DNA of 64,000 nt from VAZQ01 sp050179645 (GCA_050179645.1 JBFXEX010000004.1:20017-84016); one strand, 5' to 3'; shown: positions 15,455-25,784, numbered from the stretch's first letter. Notes: generated by a model not told the origin, from the sequence alone. Numbers and translations: made by a program.

Positions 15455-17281
15455 ATGTGCGGAATTGTGGGGATACTCGGACGTGAACCGGTCGCAGGCG
15501 CGCTTGTCGACGCGCTCAAGCGTCTGGAATATCGCGGCTACGACTCGGCGGGTGTCGCCACGCTCGAAAACGGGCACCTGGAGCGTCGCCGCGCCGAAGG
15601 AAAACTTCGCAATCTCGAAATCAAGCTCGCGCGCGAACCGCTTGGCGGCACCATCGGCATCGGGCACACCCGCTGGGCGACCCACGGCCGGCCGTCCGAA
15701 AGCAACGCGCATCCGCACGCCACCGATCGCCTGGCGGTCGTGCATAACGGCATCATCGAAAATTTCCAGGAACTGCGCGAGGAACTGCTCAAGAAGGGTG
15801 CCAAGTTCGGGTCGGAGACCGACACCGAGGTGGTGGCGCATCTCGTCACCCAGGAGATGAAGAGCGGCCGCTCGCCGTCGGAAGCCGTCGACGCCGTGCT
15901 GCCGCGCCTGCGCGGCGCGTTCGCGCTCGCGTTCCTGTTCACGGGCGAGGACGACCTGCTGATCGGCGCCCGCAAAGGCTCGCCGCTCGCGGTCGGCTAC
16001 GGCGACGGCGAGATGTATCTCGGCTCCGACGCCATCGCACTTGCGCCGTTCACCGACACCATCTCGTATCTCGAAGAGGGCGACTCGGTCGTGCTGACGC
16101 GCAAGAGCGTCGAGGTCCACGACGAGGCCGGCAGCAAGGTCGAGCGGGCGGTGCTCAAGTCGAACGCCTCGGCATTCCTGGTCGACAAGGGTAACCATCG
16201 CCATTTCATGGCGAAGGAAATTCACGAGCAGCCCGAGGTGGTCGGCCATACGCTGGCGCACTACATCGAGTTCGCCGCCGAACGGGTGCGACTGCCGGCC
16301 GACCTGCCGTTCGACTTCCGCTCGCTCGAGCGGGTATCGATGTCCGCCTGCGGCACCGCCTTCTATGCGGGGCTGGTCGCCAAGTACTGGTTCGAGCGCT
16401 TCGCCCGCCTGCCGGTCGAAATCGACATCGCGTCCGAATTCCGCTACCGCGAGGCTCCGCTGCAGCCCGGAGGGCTCGCAATCTTCATTTCACAGTCGGG
16501 CGAGACCGCCGACACCCTGGCGACCTTGCGCTATGCCAAGGAGCAGCGCCAGCATGTGCTCGCGGTCGTCAACGTGGCGACCTCGACCATCGCGCGAGAG
16601 AGCGATGTGGTGATGCCGACGCTCGCCGGTCCGGAAATCGGCGTCGCCTCGACCAAGGCGTTCACCTGCCAGCTCGCGACGCTGGCCTGCCTCGCGGTCG
16701 CGGCCGGACGAGCCCGCGGCGTGCTGTCTGAGGACGACGAGAAGAAGCTGGTGCGGGCTCTGGTAGAGGTGCCGGGCCTGATGGCTGAGGCGTTGAAGCT
16801 CGAGCCGCAGATCGAGTTGCTGGCGCGCGATCTGAAGGAGAGCCGCAACGTGCTCTATCTCGGCCGCGGCACCAGCTTTCCGCTGGCGCTCGAGGGCGCG
16901 CTCAAGTTGAAGGAAATCTCCTATATCCACGCCGAAGGCTACGCCGCCGGCGAGCTCAAGCACGGGCCGATCGCGCTGATCGACAAGACCATGCCGGTGA
17001 TCGTGATCGCGCCGCATGACCGGGTGTTCGAGAAGACCGTGTCCAACATGCAGGAGGTTGCAGCCCGCGACGGACGGATCATCCTGATCACGGACCCGGC
17101 AGGGGCGCGCGAGACGCACGTCAAGTCGCTGTCCAAGATCACGCTGCCGGAGATGCCCGCCACCGTGACGCCGCTGGTCTATGCGATCCCGGTCCAGCTC
17201 ATCGCGTACCACACCGCGGTGGCGATGGGCACCGACGTCGACCAGCCGCGCAACCTCGCCAAGTCGGTCACGGTGGAGTGA
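15455..17281 (+). CDS. glmS: Glutamine-fructose-6-phosphate aminotransferase (isomerizing)
   Basis: GlmS forms glucosamine-6-phosphate from fructose-6-phosphate and glutamine, the entry to amino-sugar synthesis. The 608-residue protein opens with MCGIVGILG, so processing exposes the catalytic Cys2 of the class II amidotransferase domain (1-225, with GIGHTRWATHG and HNGIIEN). Two SIS sugar-isomerase domains follow (CGTAFYAG, SQSGETADT, STKAFTCQ, ELKHGPIALI), and the protein ends NLAKSVTVE as in all GlmS. AGGAG sits 15 bases before the ATG. The gap from glmU holds two big palindromes; no glmS ribozyme features were seen, as expected outside Firmicutes. Confidence 0.97.
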   Translation: MCGIVGILGREPVAGALVDALKRLEYRGYDSAGVATLENGHLERRRAEGKLRNLEIKLAREPLGGTIGIGHTRWATHGRPSESNAHPHATDRLAVVHNGIIENFQELREELLKKGAKFGSETDTEVVAHLVTQEMKSGRSPSEAVDAVLPRLRGAFALAFLFTGEDDLLIGARKGSPLAVGYGDGEMYLGSDAIALAPFTDTISYLEEGDSVVLTRKSVEVHDEAGSKVERAVLKSNASAFLVDKGNHRHFMAKEIHEQPEVVGHTLAHYIEFAAERVRLPADLPFDFRSLERVSMSACGTAFYAGLVAKYWFERFARLPVEIDIASEFRYREAPLQPGGLAIFISQSGETADTLATLRYAKEQRQHVLAVVNVATSTIARESDVVMPTLAGPEIGVASTKAFTCQLATLACLAVAAGRARGVLSEDDEKKLVRALVEVPGLMAEALKLEPQIELLARDLKESRNVLYLGRGTSFPLALEGALKLKEISYIHAEGYAAGELKHGPIALIDKTMPVIVIAPHDRVFEKTVSNMQEVAARDGRIILITDPAGARETHVKSLSKITLPEMPATVTPLVYAIPVQLIAYHTAVAMGTDVDQPRNLAKSVTVE

Positions 17282-17385
17282 TGAGCCGCGACTTTGGTCG
17301 ATCTCGCCGCGGCACCGGACAGCCCATATCTTCCCGCCACCGCCGATCGACCGCCAGAAACGCGTCAACCAGCGAACCTAAATGA

Positions 17386-18171
17386 ATGAACGAGTTTGAT
17401 CCGAATTCCAAGATCGTGCCGCCGGCGCCCCCGGTGGAGGCGAAGATTACCAAGTTGCATCGCAGCATGGTGGCGCGGCTGCGCAATTACTTTCTGACCG
17501 GGCTCGTTTTGGTCGGGCCGATCTACATCACGGTCAATCTCACCTGGTGGTTCATCAACTGGGTCGACGACATCGTCCGTCCGTTCATTCCGATCGCCTA
17601 CCGGACTGAGACGTATCTGCCGTGGCGAATTCCGGGCACCGGCCTGATCCTGGCGCTCGCCGCGCTGACGCTGCTCGGCTTCCTGACCGCGAATTTCGTC
17701 GGCCGCAAGCTGGTCGAGGCAAGCGAGACCATTCTCCATCGCATGCCGGTGGTGCGTCCGATCTACAAGGGACTCAAGCAGGTCTTCGAAACGCTGTTCT
17801 CCAAGTCGGGGTCGGGCTTCCGAAAGTGCGGACTTGTGGAGTTTCCCTCGCCCGGAATGTGGTCGGTGGTGTTTCTCTCGCAGTCCGCGAGCCCGGAGAT
17901 CGCCGAGCGGCTGCCCGATACCGAGCACGTCGCAGCGTTCCTGCCGTGTACGCCCAACCCGACCACCGGATTTTTCTTTTACGTGCCGCGGCACGACGTC
18001 GTCGATCTCGACATCACGGTGGAGCAGGCGATGACGCTGCTGATGTCGGCCGGCATGGTTCAGCCGGGCGGCTCGGCGGATCAGCACAAGCGATTGGCGG
18101 CGCTGGCCGAGACCGCGCGCGCCGCGCGGGCGGTGCCCGCCGCCGCGCGAACAAAGGCGCCGGCGAACTGA
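17386..18171 (+). CDS. DUF502 family membrane protein
   Basis: A 261-residue protein with two strong transmembrane segments (about 36-58 and 88-108) and a conserved C-terminal cytosolic or periplasmic domain. Its signature stretches include NYFLTGLVLVGPIYITV, RMPVVRPIYKGLKQV and FLPCTPNPTTGFFFYVPR, characteristic of DUF502. The biochemical role is unknown. Plant relatives (COV/LCV) take part in trafficking, but I do not transfer that function. The C-terminal tail is Ala-rich and likely disordered. Confidence 0.9.
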   Translation: MNEFDPNSKIVPPAPPVEAKITKLHRSMVARLRNYFLTGLVLVGPIYITVNLTWWFINWVDDIVRPFIPIAYRTETYLPWRIPGTGLILALAALTLLGFLTANFVGRKLVEASETILHRMPVVRPIYKGLKQVFETLFSKSGSGFRKCGLVEFPSPGMWSVVFLSQSASPEIAERLPDTEHVAAFLPCTPNPTTGFFFYVPRHDVVDLDITVEQAMTLLMSAGMVQPGGSADQHKRLAALAETARAARAVPAAARTKAPAN

Positions 18172-18198
18172 CCGGCGGACGATTCGAGGGGGAAACGG

Positions 18199-18594
18199 AT
18201 GAAGTCGTGCGCATGCATCGCCCTGGCGGTTTCGGCGCTGGCTGGATCGGCGGCCATCGCGCGAGCTGATTTCGTCTGCACCGGCACCGAGCCGTTCTGG
18301 AAGCTCGAGATCCGCGACAAGGGCGTCGTGCTGCAGGACGGCAACAAGGTCAGCGGCCAGTCGAAGCTGACGCTCAAGAGCGTGAAGCCGCGCCTCGCGG
18401 AGGGCGCTTCGCCGGAATCCGTCATGGTGTTTGAAGCAGGCGGCAGCGAGAAGAGCGCCCGGCCGATCACCATCGTCGTGCAGAAGCGCGAAGAGTCGAA
18501 GTGCAGCAACGGAATGTCCGACCCGATCTATCCCTACGACGTGATCGTCGTCACCCAGCGCGTGGTGTTCGTCGGCTGCTGCGAAAGCAAGTGA
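18199..18594 (+). CDS. Periplasmic GTEPFW-motif protein (COG3650-like)
   Basis: A 131-residue exported protein with a cleavable signal peptide (MKSCACIALAVSALAGSAAIARA). The mature part starts DFVCTGTEPFWKLEI; the GTEPFW stretch together with CSNGMSDPIYPYDV and the ending VGCCES is a recognisable pattern of a small periplasmic family of unknown function, often next to META/MliC-type proteins. Four cysteines in the mature region could form two disulphides. It follows the DUF502 gene by 27 bases, probably in one transcript. Confidence 0.8.
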   Translation: MKSCACIALAVSALAGSAAIARADFVCTGTEPFWKLEIRDKGVVLQDGNKVSGQSKLTLKSVKPRLAEGASPESVMVFEAGGSEKSARPITIVVQKREESKCSNGMSDPIYPYDVIVVTQRVVFVGCCESK

Positions 18595-18740
18595 CCGGAA
18601 GCCGGCCTGCCGCCGGTCATTCCTCTACCTGCGACTTCCGACGGACGGCATGCCGGTGCGGGGCATGCGTGCATGCCTTCGGTTTTCCTGCGACCGGGGT
18701 CGTGCTAGCGTCGAGTTTCAACGACTCGGGAGCGGCTGCG

Positions 18741-19109
18741 ATGAATTTTACCCAGGCAATTTCGTCCGGATTTCAGAATTATGTGAATTTCTCCGGTCGC
18801 GCAGCGCGATCAGAGTACTGGTACTGGACGCTGTTTGCCACGCTGGTGTCCATCGCGGCGTCGGCGATCGATCACCTGATTTTCCCGATGATGGACTTCT
18901 CTCCGCTTCACTCGCTCGCCGGGCTTGCCCTGTTCCTGCCTGGGATCGCGGTTGCCGTCCGCCGGCTGCATGATCTCGACCGGACCGGCTGGTGGCTGCT
19001 GATCCTCCTGACGGTCATCGGCGCCATCCTGCTGCTGGTGTGGTTCTGCATGCGCGGCACCGTAGGCCCGAACCGTTATGGGCCGGATCCGCTCGAGGGC
19101 GTGGTCTAG
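18741..19109 (+). CDS. DUF805 family membrane protein
   Basis: A 122-residue inner-membrane protein with about three transmembrane helices. It has the DUF805 hallmarks: FSGRAARSEYWYWTLF at the N-terminus, AVAVRRLHDLDRTGWWLLI in the middle, and GPNRYGPDPL at the C-terminus. The molecular function is unknown. The start at 18741 has GGAG 10 bases upstream. It converges with the recG region, leaving only 16 bases between stops. Confidence 0.9.
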   Translation: MNFTQAISSGFQNYVNFSGRAARSEYWYWTLFATLVSIAASAIDHLIFPMMDFSPLHSLAGLALFLPGIAVAVRRLHDLDRTGWWLLILLTVIGAILLLVWFCMRGTVGPNRYGPDPLEGVV

Positions 19110-19125
19110 GGTTAGAACAGCCGCA

Positions 19126-21224
19126 TCACCCCGCGCGGATCAGGCGGATCGCCTCGTCGCGCTCGAACAGGTAGAGCAGTTGCCGCAGTGCCTCACCGCG
19201 CGGTGAGGTCAGCCCGGGGTCACGCCCGAGCATGAGCGAAGCGTCGTCGCGAGCAGCCTCGATCAGGTCCCCATGCACGGCGACGCGGGCGATGCGGAAG
19301 CCCGGCATGCCCGACTGCCGGGTGCCGAGTACGTCGCCTTCGCCACGCAGCTTCAGGTCTTCCTCGGCGATGCGGAAGCCGTCCTCGGTCTCGCGCATGA
19401 TCGCGAGCCGCGCCTTGGCGGTCTCGCCGAGCGGCGGTCTATAGAGCAGGAGGCAGGTCGAGGCGCCGCTGCCGCGCCCGATCCGCCCGCGCAGCTGATG
19501 CAGTTGGGCGAGCCCGAAGCGCTCGGCGTGCTCGATCACCATCACGGTCGCCTCCGGCACGTCGACACCGACTTCGATCACCGTGGTGGCGACCAGGAGC
19601 CGCGTTTCGCCGGCCGCGAACCGCTGCATCGCGCGGTACTTGTCGGCGCCCTTCATGCGGCCGTGCACCAGGTCCGCCTGTGCGCCGAAGCGCTTGTTTA
19701 ACAAGGCATAGCGCTCTTCTGCGGCGGCGAGATCGCTGTTCTCGGATTCCTCGACCAGCGGGCAGACCCAATAGGCTCGCCGGCCTTCGTCCAGCGCGCG
19801 TCCGACCGCATCCACCACTTCTGACAGCCGCGGCAACGGCACGGTGCGGGTATCGATCGGCTGGCGGCCGGCTGGCTTTTCGCGTAGCTCCGACACGTCC
19901 ATGTCGCCAAAAAAGGTCAGCACCAGCGTGCGCGGGATCGGCGTCGCCGTCATCACCAGCACATCGACGGCCTTGCCCTTCTGCGCCAGCGTCAGCCGCT
20001 GGTGAACGCCGAAGCGATGCTGCTCGTCGACGACCGCCAAGGCGAGGTCTTGGAATTCGACATCCTCCTGAAATAGCGCGTGCGTGCCGATCAACATCTG
20101 GATCTCGCCACGCTTCAGCCGTTCGAGCAGCGCCGTACGCTCCCGCCCGCGTTCGCGGCCGGTCAGGATCGCGATCTCGATGCCGACCGCCGCCGCGAGC
20201 GGCGCGATAGTGTTGTGATGCTGCCGCGCGAGAATTTCGGTCGGCGCCATCAGCGCCGCCTGACGGCCGGTCTCGATGACGGTGGCGGCGGCCAGGAGAG
20301 CCACGACGGTCTTGCCCGAGCCGACGTCGCCCTGCAGCAACCGCAGCATCCGCTCCGGCGTGGCGAGATCGGCGACAATGTCGGCCACAGCTCGGCTTTG
20401 CGAAGGCGTGAGCGCATAGGGCAGGGCGGAGATCAGCTTTTGTCGTAACTCGCCGCGCGCCGCGATGGCCCTGCCGGCCGGGCGGCGGAATGCGCGCGCA
20501 CCAGCGCCAGCGCCAGTTGGCCGGCCAGCAATTCGTCGAAGGCGAGTCGCGACCAGGCTGGACTCTCTGGAAGCACGTCGCCCAGGTTTTCCGGCCGGTG
20601 CACGCTGCGCAGCGCTTGCGCAAATGTCGGGAAACGCGAGCGTGCGATCCAGTCAGGGTCCTGCCATTCGGCGAGATCGGGAACGCGCGCCAGCGCGCCA
20701 TCAACCGCCTTGCGTACCTGGTTGAGGCTCAGTCCTTCGGTCAGCGGATAGACCGGCTCGATCAGCGGCAGGTTGGCGAAATCCGCCTCCGACACCACGC
20801 GGTCCGGATGCACCATCTGCCGCATGCCGTCGTAGAGCGCGACGGTGCCGGAGACGTAACGAATCTCCCCGACCGGCAGCAGTTTTTCGAGATAGTCGCG
20901 CCGCGCATTGAAGAACGTCAGTATGATGTCGGCGGTGTCGTCGCTGGCATAGACTTGGTAGGGCGCGCGGGAGCGATGCGGCGGCGGGGCGCGGTGCCGG
21001 TCGATCCGCACCGCAACGGTGACAACCGTGTCTGGAACCACGTCGCGCAGCTTGGGCCGGGCCCGCCGGTCGATCGCGCCGGTTGGCAGATGGAACAGGA
21101 GGTCGACGAGGCGCGGCACGTCCTCGCGGCCAAGCAGCCGGCGGAACAGCTTCTCCAGCTTGGGGCCGACGCCCGGCAGGCTGGTGATGGCGGCAAACAG
21201 CGGATTGAGCACGGGCGGACGCAT
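19126..21224 (-). pseudogene. recG: ATP-dependent DNA helicase RecG, single-base frameshift
   Basis: RecG remodels stalled replication forks and Holliday junctions. All domains are present but in two frames. The first runs from ATG 21224 (MRPPVLNPLFAAITSLPGVGPK) with the wedge/OB domain and ends prematurely at 20433. The second carries helicase motifs GDVGSGKT, VVDEQHRFG, TATPIPRT and QLRGRIGRG to the normal end at 19126. Frame 1 is right up to ALVRAH (about 20490); frame 2 is right from RRPAGRAIAARGEL (about 20487). The span is 2099 bases, one short of the 2100 needed for a normal 699-residue protein, so one base is missing. This is either a real recent mutation or a sequencing error. Confidence 0.9.
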
Positions 21225-21344
21225 CGCCGTTCGTATACCTCGAATGCAGCAATAAAATCGCGTGCCGCCGACCCTGACAGCGCGGCTTCCCCTCGCTATA
21301 TAACCGCGGCCCGGCACGTCCGGGTTTTCGGCGTTGGAGAAACG

Positions 21345-21635
21345 ATGACTGGCAGCACCCGTTCGAGCGAAGGTCTGGACGTGCGGCGGCGAAAGGTTCT
21401 GTTCCGAGCCTGGCACCGCGGCATGCGCGAGACCGACCTGATTCTCGGGCGATTCGCCGACGCCGCGATCGCGGATCTGAGCGAGGCCGAAATGGACGAT
21501 TTCGAGCTTCTGCTCGAGGTTCAGGATCGCGATGTGCTCGCCTGGCTGCTCGGGGAAGCGGGCGTGCCGGAAGAATTCGATACGCCGCTGTTCCGCAAGC
21601 TCTGCGCCTTTCATCAGCCGGCAGGGCGCCAGTGA
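21345..21635 (+). CDS. sdhE: FAD assembly factor SdhE (succinate dehydrogenase assembly factor 2)
   Basis: A 96-residue protein that promotes covalent FAD attachment to the succinate dehydrogenase flavoprotein. The family motif RGxxE is present as RGMRE (25-29) inside RAWHRGMRETDLILGRFAD, and the C-terminal half matches the DUF339/TPR_div1 helical fold (DDFELLLEVQDRDVLAWL). GGAG at 21336-21339 supports ATG 21345. Its stop overlaps the mfd start (GTGATG), implying translational coupling; recG, sdhE and mfd grouped like this is a common arrangement in Hyphomicrobiales. Confidence 0.93.
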   Translation: MTGSTRSSEGLDVRRRKVLFRAWHRGMRETDLILGRFADAAIADLSEAEMDDFELLLEVQDRDVLAWLLGEAGVPEEFDTPLFRKLCAFHQPAGRQ

Positions 21636-24600
21636 TGGCGACATCCCCCGCCGCAATGCTGGTCGAGGGCCGGCCATTGACGCTCGCGGGCGTCGCGGAC
21701 GGCGCCGAGGGCCTCGTCATTGCCGATTTGGCACGAGCGGTGGCGGCGCGGGCGAAGCCCCCGGCGACGAGCCTGCTGGTCATCTGCCGCGACGGACCGC
21801 GGATGGCGGCGCTGTCGCGGGCGCTCGGGTTCTTCGCCCGCGAGATCGGGCTGTTGGAATTTCCCGCCTGGGACTGCCTACCCTACGACCGGGTGTCGCC
21901 GCACGCCGGCTTCGTCGCCCAGCGCATGACCGCGCTGTCGCAACTGGCGCGGCTCAAGGGCCGCGACCGGCCCTCGATCGTGCTGACGACGGTGAATGCG
22001 GCGCTCCAGCGCGTGCCCGCGAAGAATTTTGTCGCCAGCCATTCGCTTGCGGTCGCGCCCGGCCACATGCTGGCGATGGACGGCGTCACCCAGTGGCTCG
22101 AGCTCAACGGCTTCATCCGTGCCTCGACGGTGCGGGAGCCCGGCGACTATGCGGTGCGCGGCGGCATCATTGACCTCTATCCGCCCGGCATGGGCGAGCC
22201 GGTCCGACTCGATTTCTTCGGCGACACGCTGGAGACGATCCGCAGCTTCGACCCGGAGACCCAGCGCACGACCGACCAACTAAGGGCGCTCAATCTCGTG
22301 CCGGTGTCCGAGTTCCAGCTCACCACCGAGACCATCCGGCGGTTCCGCACCGGCTATGTCGCGGCGTTCGGCGCGCCGTCGCCCGACGACCAGCTCTACC
22401 ATGCGATCAGTGAGGGCCGCCGGCAACCCGGCATGGAGCACTGGCTGCCGCTGTTCCACGACCGGCTCGATACCCTCGTCGACTACGTGCCAGGCACGCC
22501 GATCGTGCTTGAGCCGCTGGCCGAGGACGCCGCGCGCGAACGGCTTGGCCAGATCGCTGACTATTTCGAAGCGCGCCAGCAGGCGCTGACGCAGAAGGAC
22601 GCCGGGGCGATCTACCGGCCGCTGCCGCCCGACCGGCTCTATCTTGGCAGTGCCGAATGGGAAGAGCGGCTCAAGCAGACGCAGGCCGCACGACTGACGC
22701 CGTTCGCCGTACCGGAAGAGCAGGGGCCGGCAATCGATATCGGCACGCGTACGGGGCGCAATTTCGCCGCCGAACGCGCCGAGCCTGGCAAGAACGTGTT
22801 CGAGGCGGTGACCGCACACGTGCAGGCGCTGCAGGCATCGGGCAAGCGCGCCATCGTTGCATTGTGGAGCGAAGGCTCGCGCGAGCGGGTCAGCCATGTG
22901 CTCGCCGACCACGGGCTTGCCAACCTGTCGCCGGTCGCCTCCTGGCAGGAAGCGCTGGCGCTCCCCAAACCGCAAGTGGCGCTGGCGGTGCTCGGGTTGG
23001 AAGCCGGCTTCGAGACCGCCGACGCGGCGGTGATCGGCGAGCAGGACATTTTGGGCGACCGCTTGGTGCGGCCGCGCCGCGCCGCCAAGCGGGCCGACAA
23101 CTTTATCGCCGAAGTCACCGCGCTGTCGGCCGGCGACCTCGTCGTTCATGTCGATCACGGCATCGGCCGCTTCGTCGGGCTGCGCGCCATCGAGGCGGCC
23201 GGAGCGCCGCACGATTGCCTGGAAATTCACTACGCCGGCGGTGACAAGCTCTACCTGCCGGTCGAGAACGTTGAACTCCTCTCGCGTTATGGCTCGGAAG
23301 AAAGCAACGTCGACCTCGACAGGCTCGGCGGCGGCGCCTGGCAGGCGCGCAAGGCGCGAATGCGCCGGCGCATCCTCGAAATTGCCAACGACCTGATCAA
23401 GATCGCGGCCGAACGGCAGTTGCGAGAAGCGCCGAAGCTCGTGCCCGAGCCGGGGCCGTTCGACGAGTTCTGCGCCGGCTTTCCCTACGAGGAGACCGAC
23501 GACCAGCAGTCCGCGATCGATGCGGTGCTGGGCGATCTGGGCTCCGGCCGGCCAATGGACCGGCTGGTCTGCGGCGACGTCGGCTTCGGCAAGACCGAGG
23601 TGGCGTTGCGCGCGGCCTTCGTCGCCGCGATGAGCGGCCGGCAGGTCGCGGTCGTGGTGCCGACCACGTTGCTCGCGCGGCAACACACCAAGACCTTCAC
23701 CGAACGCTTCCGCGGTTTTCCGATCAAGATCGCGCAGGCCTCGCGACTCGTCTCCAGCACCGAACTGAGCAAGACCAAGAAGGGGTTAGCGGACGGCACG
23801 ATCGACATCATCGTCGGCACCCATGCGTTGCTCGGCAAGGGCGTCAAGTTCCGGGATCTGGCGCTCATTATCGTCGACGAGGAGCAGCATTTCGGCGTCG
23901 CCCACAAGGAGAAGCTCAAGCAGTTGCGCTCCGAGGTGCATGTGCTCACGCTCACCGCGACGCCGATCCCGCGCACGCTGCAGCTCGCGCTTTCGGGCGT
24001 GCGTGACCTTTCGATCATTGCCTCGCCGCCGGTCGACCGCCTCGCGGTACGTACCTTCGTGTCGCCGTTCGATCCGCTGGTGGTGCGCGAGGCGCTGTTG
24101 CGCGAACGCTACCGCGGCGGCCAGGCGTTCTACGTCTGCCCGCGCATCGAGGACCTCGCCGGCGTCAAGGAATTTCTCGACATCCACGTGCCGGAAATGA
24201 AGGTCGCGGTGGCGCACGGCCAGATGCCCTCAGGCGTGCTCGAAGACATCATGTCGGCGTTCTACGACGGCAAGTACGACACGCTGCTGTCCACCACCAT
24301 TATCGAATCCGGGCTCGACATCCCGACCGCCAATACGCTGATCGTGCACCGCGCCGACCGCTTTGGCCTGTCGCAGCTCTACCAGTTACGCGGCCGGGTC
24401 GGCCGCTCGAAACTGCGGGCTTATTCGCTGTTCACGCTGCCGGAGAACCGCAAGATCACCGCGCAGGCCGAGAAGCGGCTCAAGGTGCTGCAGTCGCTCG
24501 ACACGCTCGGCGCCGGTTTCCAGCTCGCCTCGCACGATCTCGACATCCGTGGCGCTGGCAACCTTCTGGGCGAGGAGCAGTCCGGCCACATCAAGGAGGT

Positions 24601-25144
24601 CGGCTTCGAACTTTACCAGCAGATGCTCGAAGAGGCGGTGGCAAGCCTCAAGGCCGGCGTCAGCGCCCCGGTCGCCGACCGCTGGTCGCCGTCGATCACC
24701 ATCGGCACGCCGGTGATGATCCCGGAGGACTACGTCGCCGACCTGCCGGTGCGGCTTGCGCTCTACCGGCGGCTCGCCGAGATCGAGGACGAGCGCGAGA
24801 TCGAGGCGTTCGGCGCCGAGATGTCCGACCGTTTCGGCAAGCTGCCGATCGAGGTCGAGTACTTGTTGCAGATCGTCGCCATCAAGGCGCTGTGCCGTCA
24901 GGCCAACGTCGAGAAGATCGAGGCCGGACCGAAGGGCGCGGTCATCACCTTCCGCGACAACTCGTTCGCCAATCCGGAGCGGCTGGTCGGTTTCATCCGC
25001 CAGCAGGGACCGTCGGCGCGGGTGCGTCCCGACATGAAGGTGGTATTCTTCGCCGACTGGGAACGGCCCGAGGAACGCCTCAAGGGCGCGACCACGATCC
25101 TGCGCAACCTCGCCAATCTCGCCCAGCCCGCCAAGGCGGCGTGA
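21635..25144 (+). CDS. mfd: Transcription-repair coupling factor
   Basis: Mfd displaces RNA polymerase stalled at DNA damage and recruits UvrA. The 1169-residue length is normal. Order: UvrB-like N-terminal module (FPAWDCLPYDRVSP, VNAALQRVP), RNA polymerase interaction domain near 480-560 (GDLVVHVDHGIGRFVGL), RecG-like translocase with Walker A GDVGFGKTEVALRAAF (about 646), DEEQ box IIVDEEQHFGVAHK (about 745), TLTATPIPRTLQ and QLYQLRGRVGRS, and the C-terminal TRCF domain (about 1000-1100). ATG 21635 overlaps the sdhE stop by one base; a GTG at 21632 is also possible. Confidence 0.96.
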   Translation: MATSPAAMLVEGRPLTLAGVADGAEGLVIADLARAVAARAKPPATSLLVICRDGPRMAALSRALGFFAREIGLLEFPAWDCLPYDRVSPHAGFVAQRMTALSQLARLKGRDRPSIVLTTVNAALQRVPAKNFVASHSLAVAPGHMLAMDGVTQWLELNGFIRASTVREPGDYAVRGGIIDLYPPGMGEPVRLDFFGDTLETIRSFDPETQRTTDQLRALNLVPVSEFQLTTETIRRFRTGYVAAFGAPSPDDQLYHAISEGRRQPGMEHWLPLFHDRLDTLVDYVPGTPIVLEPLAEDAARERLGQIADYFEARQQALTQKDAGAIYRPLPPDRLYLGSAEWEERLKQTQAARLTPFAVPEEQGPAIDIGTRTGRNFAAERAEPGKNVFEAVTAHVQALQASGKRAIVALWSEGSRERVSHVLADHGLANLSPVASWQEALALPKPQVALAVLGLEAGFETADAAVIGEQDILGDRLVRPRRAAKRADNFIAEVTALSAGDLVVHVDHGIGRFVGLRAIEAAGAPHDCLEIHYAGGDKLYLPVENVELLSRYGSEESNVDLDRLGGGAWQARKARMRRRILEIANDLIKIAAERQLREAPKLVPEPGPFDEFCAGFPYEETDDQQSAIDAVLGDLGSGRPMDRLVCGDVGFGKTEVALRAAFVAAMSGRQVAVVVPTTLLARQHTKTFTERFRGFPIKIAQASRLVSSTELSKTKKGLADGTIDIIVGTHALLGKGVKFRDLALIIVDEEQHFGVAHKEKLKQLRSEVHVLTLTATPIPRTLQLALSGVRDLSIIASPPVDRLAVRTFVSPFDPLVVREALLRERYRGGQAFYVCPRIEDLAGVKEFLDIHVPEMKVAVAHGQMPSGVLEDIMSAFYDGKYDTLLSTTIIESGLDIPTANTLIVHRADRFGLSQLYQLRGRVGRSKLRAYSLFTLPENRKITAQAEKRLKVLQSLDTLGAGFQLASHDLDIRGAGNLLGEEQSGHIKEVGFELYQQMLEEAVASLKAGVSAPVADRWSPSITIGTPVMIPEDYVADLPVRLALYRRLAEIEDEREIEAFGAEMSDRFGKLPIEVEYLLQIVAIKALCRQANVEKIEAGPKGAVITFRDNSFANPERLVGFIRQQGPSARVRPDMKVVFFADWERPEERLKGATTILRNLANLAQPAKAA

Positions 25145-25187
25145 CCGGACGCATGGCCGCGCCGGAGTGTCGTGCTATGCTGAAAGA

Positions 25188-25784
25188 ATGCGCGTTCTGA
25201 CGATTGCCATCCGGTTCGCATTCGCCGCCATTCTGCTCGGCCTTACTGTCGCGCCCGGACTGGCGCACAGCGGTAGTCCGGCCGGCGGGTTCATCGGCGG
25301 ATTTGCCCATCCGTTGTTCGGACCGGATCACGTGGTGGCGATGGTTGCGGTCGGACTGTGGGGCGCGTTCCTTGGCGCGCCGGCGATCTGGCTGCTGCCG
25401 ATCGTGTTTCCGCTGGTGATGGCGGCAGGCGGCGCGCTCGGCATCCTCGGCGTCGCGCTGCCGGCGGTCGAAACCGGGATCGCGGCATCCGCGGTTGTGC
25501 TCGGCATGATGGTGGCGCTGGCCGCCAAGCCGCCGCTGTGGGTCGCGGCGGTATTGGTCGGCATTTTCGCGATCTTCCACGGCCATGCCCACGGCACCGA
25601 ACTGCCGACGGGCGCCGATGCCGTCGCCTATTCGGTTGGCTTCGTGATCGCCACCGGCCTCTTGCATCTTGCCGGCATCGCGTTCGGGTTGCTGGCACGC
25701 TGGCCAGCCGGGCGCTTTGCGGTGCGCGCCGCGGGCGGAGCCATTGCGCTTGCCGGGCTCGCGTTCCTGAGCGGCAAGGCATGA
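25188..25784 (+). CDS. HupE/UreJ family metal permease
   Basis: A 198-residue protein with a signal-like first segment and about six transmembrane helices. It carries the HupE/UreJ metal motif HPxxGxDH as AHPLFGPDHVVAMVAVGLWGA and a second His-rich loop, HGHAHGTELP. Family members import nickel (or cobalt) for hydrogenase and urease, but no hydrogenase or urease gene occurs in this window. The chosen ATG at 25188 begins the signal region. Its stop overlaps the next gene by four bases (ATGA), so the two are translated as a unit. Confidence 0.85.
   Translation: MRVLTIAIRFAFAAILLGLTVAPGLAHSGSPAGGFIGGFAHPLFGPDHVVAMVAVGLWGAFLGAPAIWLLPIVFPLVMAAGGALGILGVALPAVETGIAASAVVLGMMVALAAKPPLWVAAVLVGIFAIFHGHAHGTELPTGADAVAYSVGFVIATGLLHLAGIAFGLLARWPAGRFAVRAAGGAIALAGLAFLSGKA

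Noticed and set aside
20433..21677. Extended start of the recG N-terminal fragment to 21677
   Set aside because: Residues before the ATG at 21224 do not resemble RecG and would overlap sdhE on the other strand.
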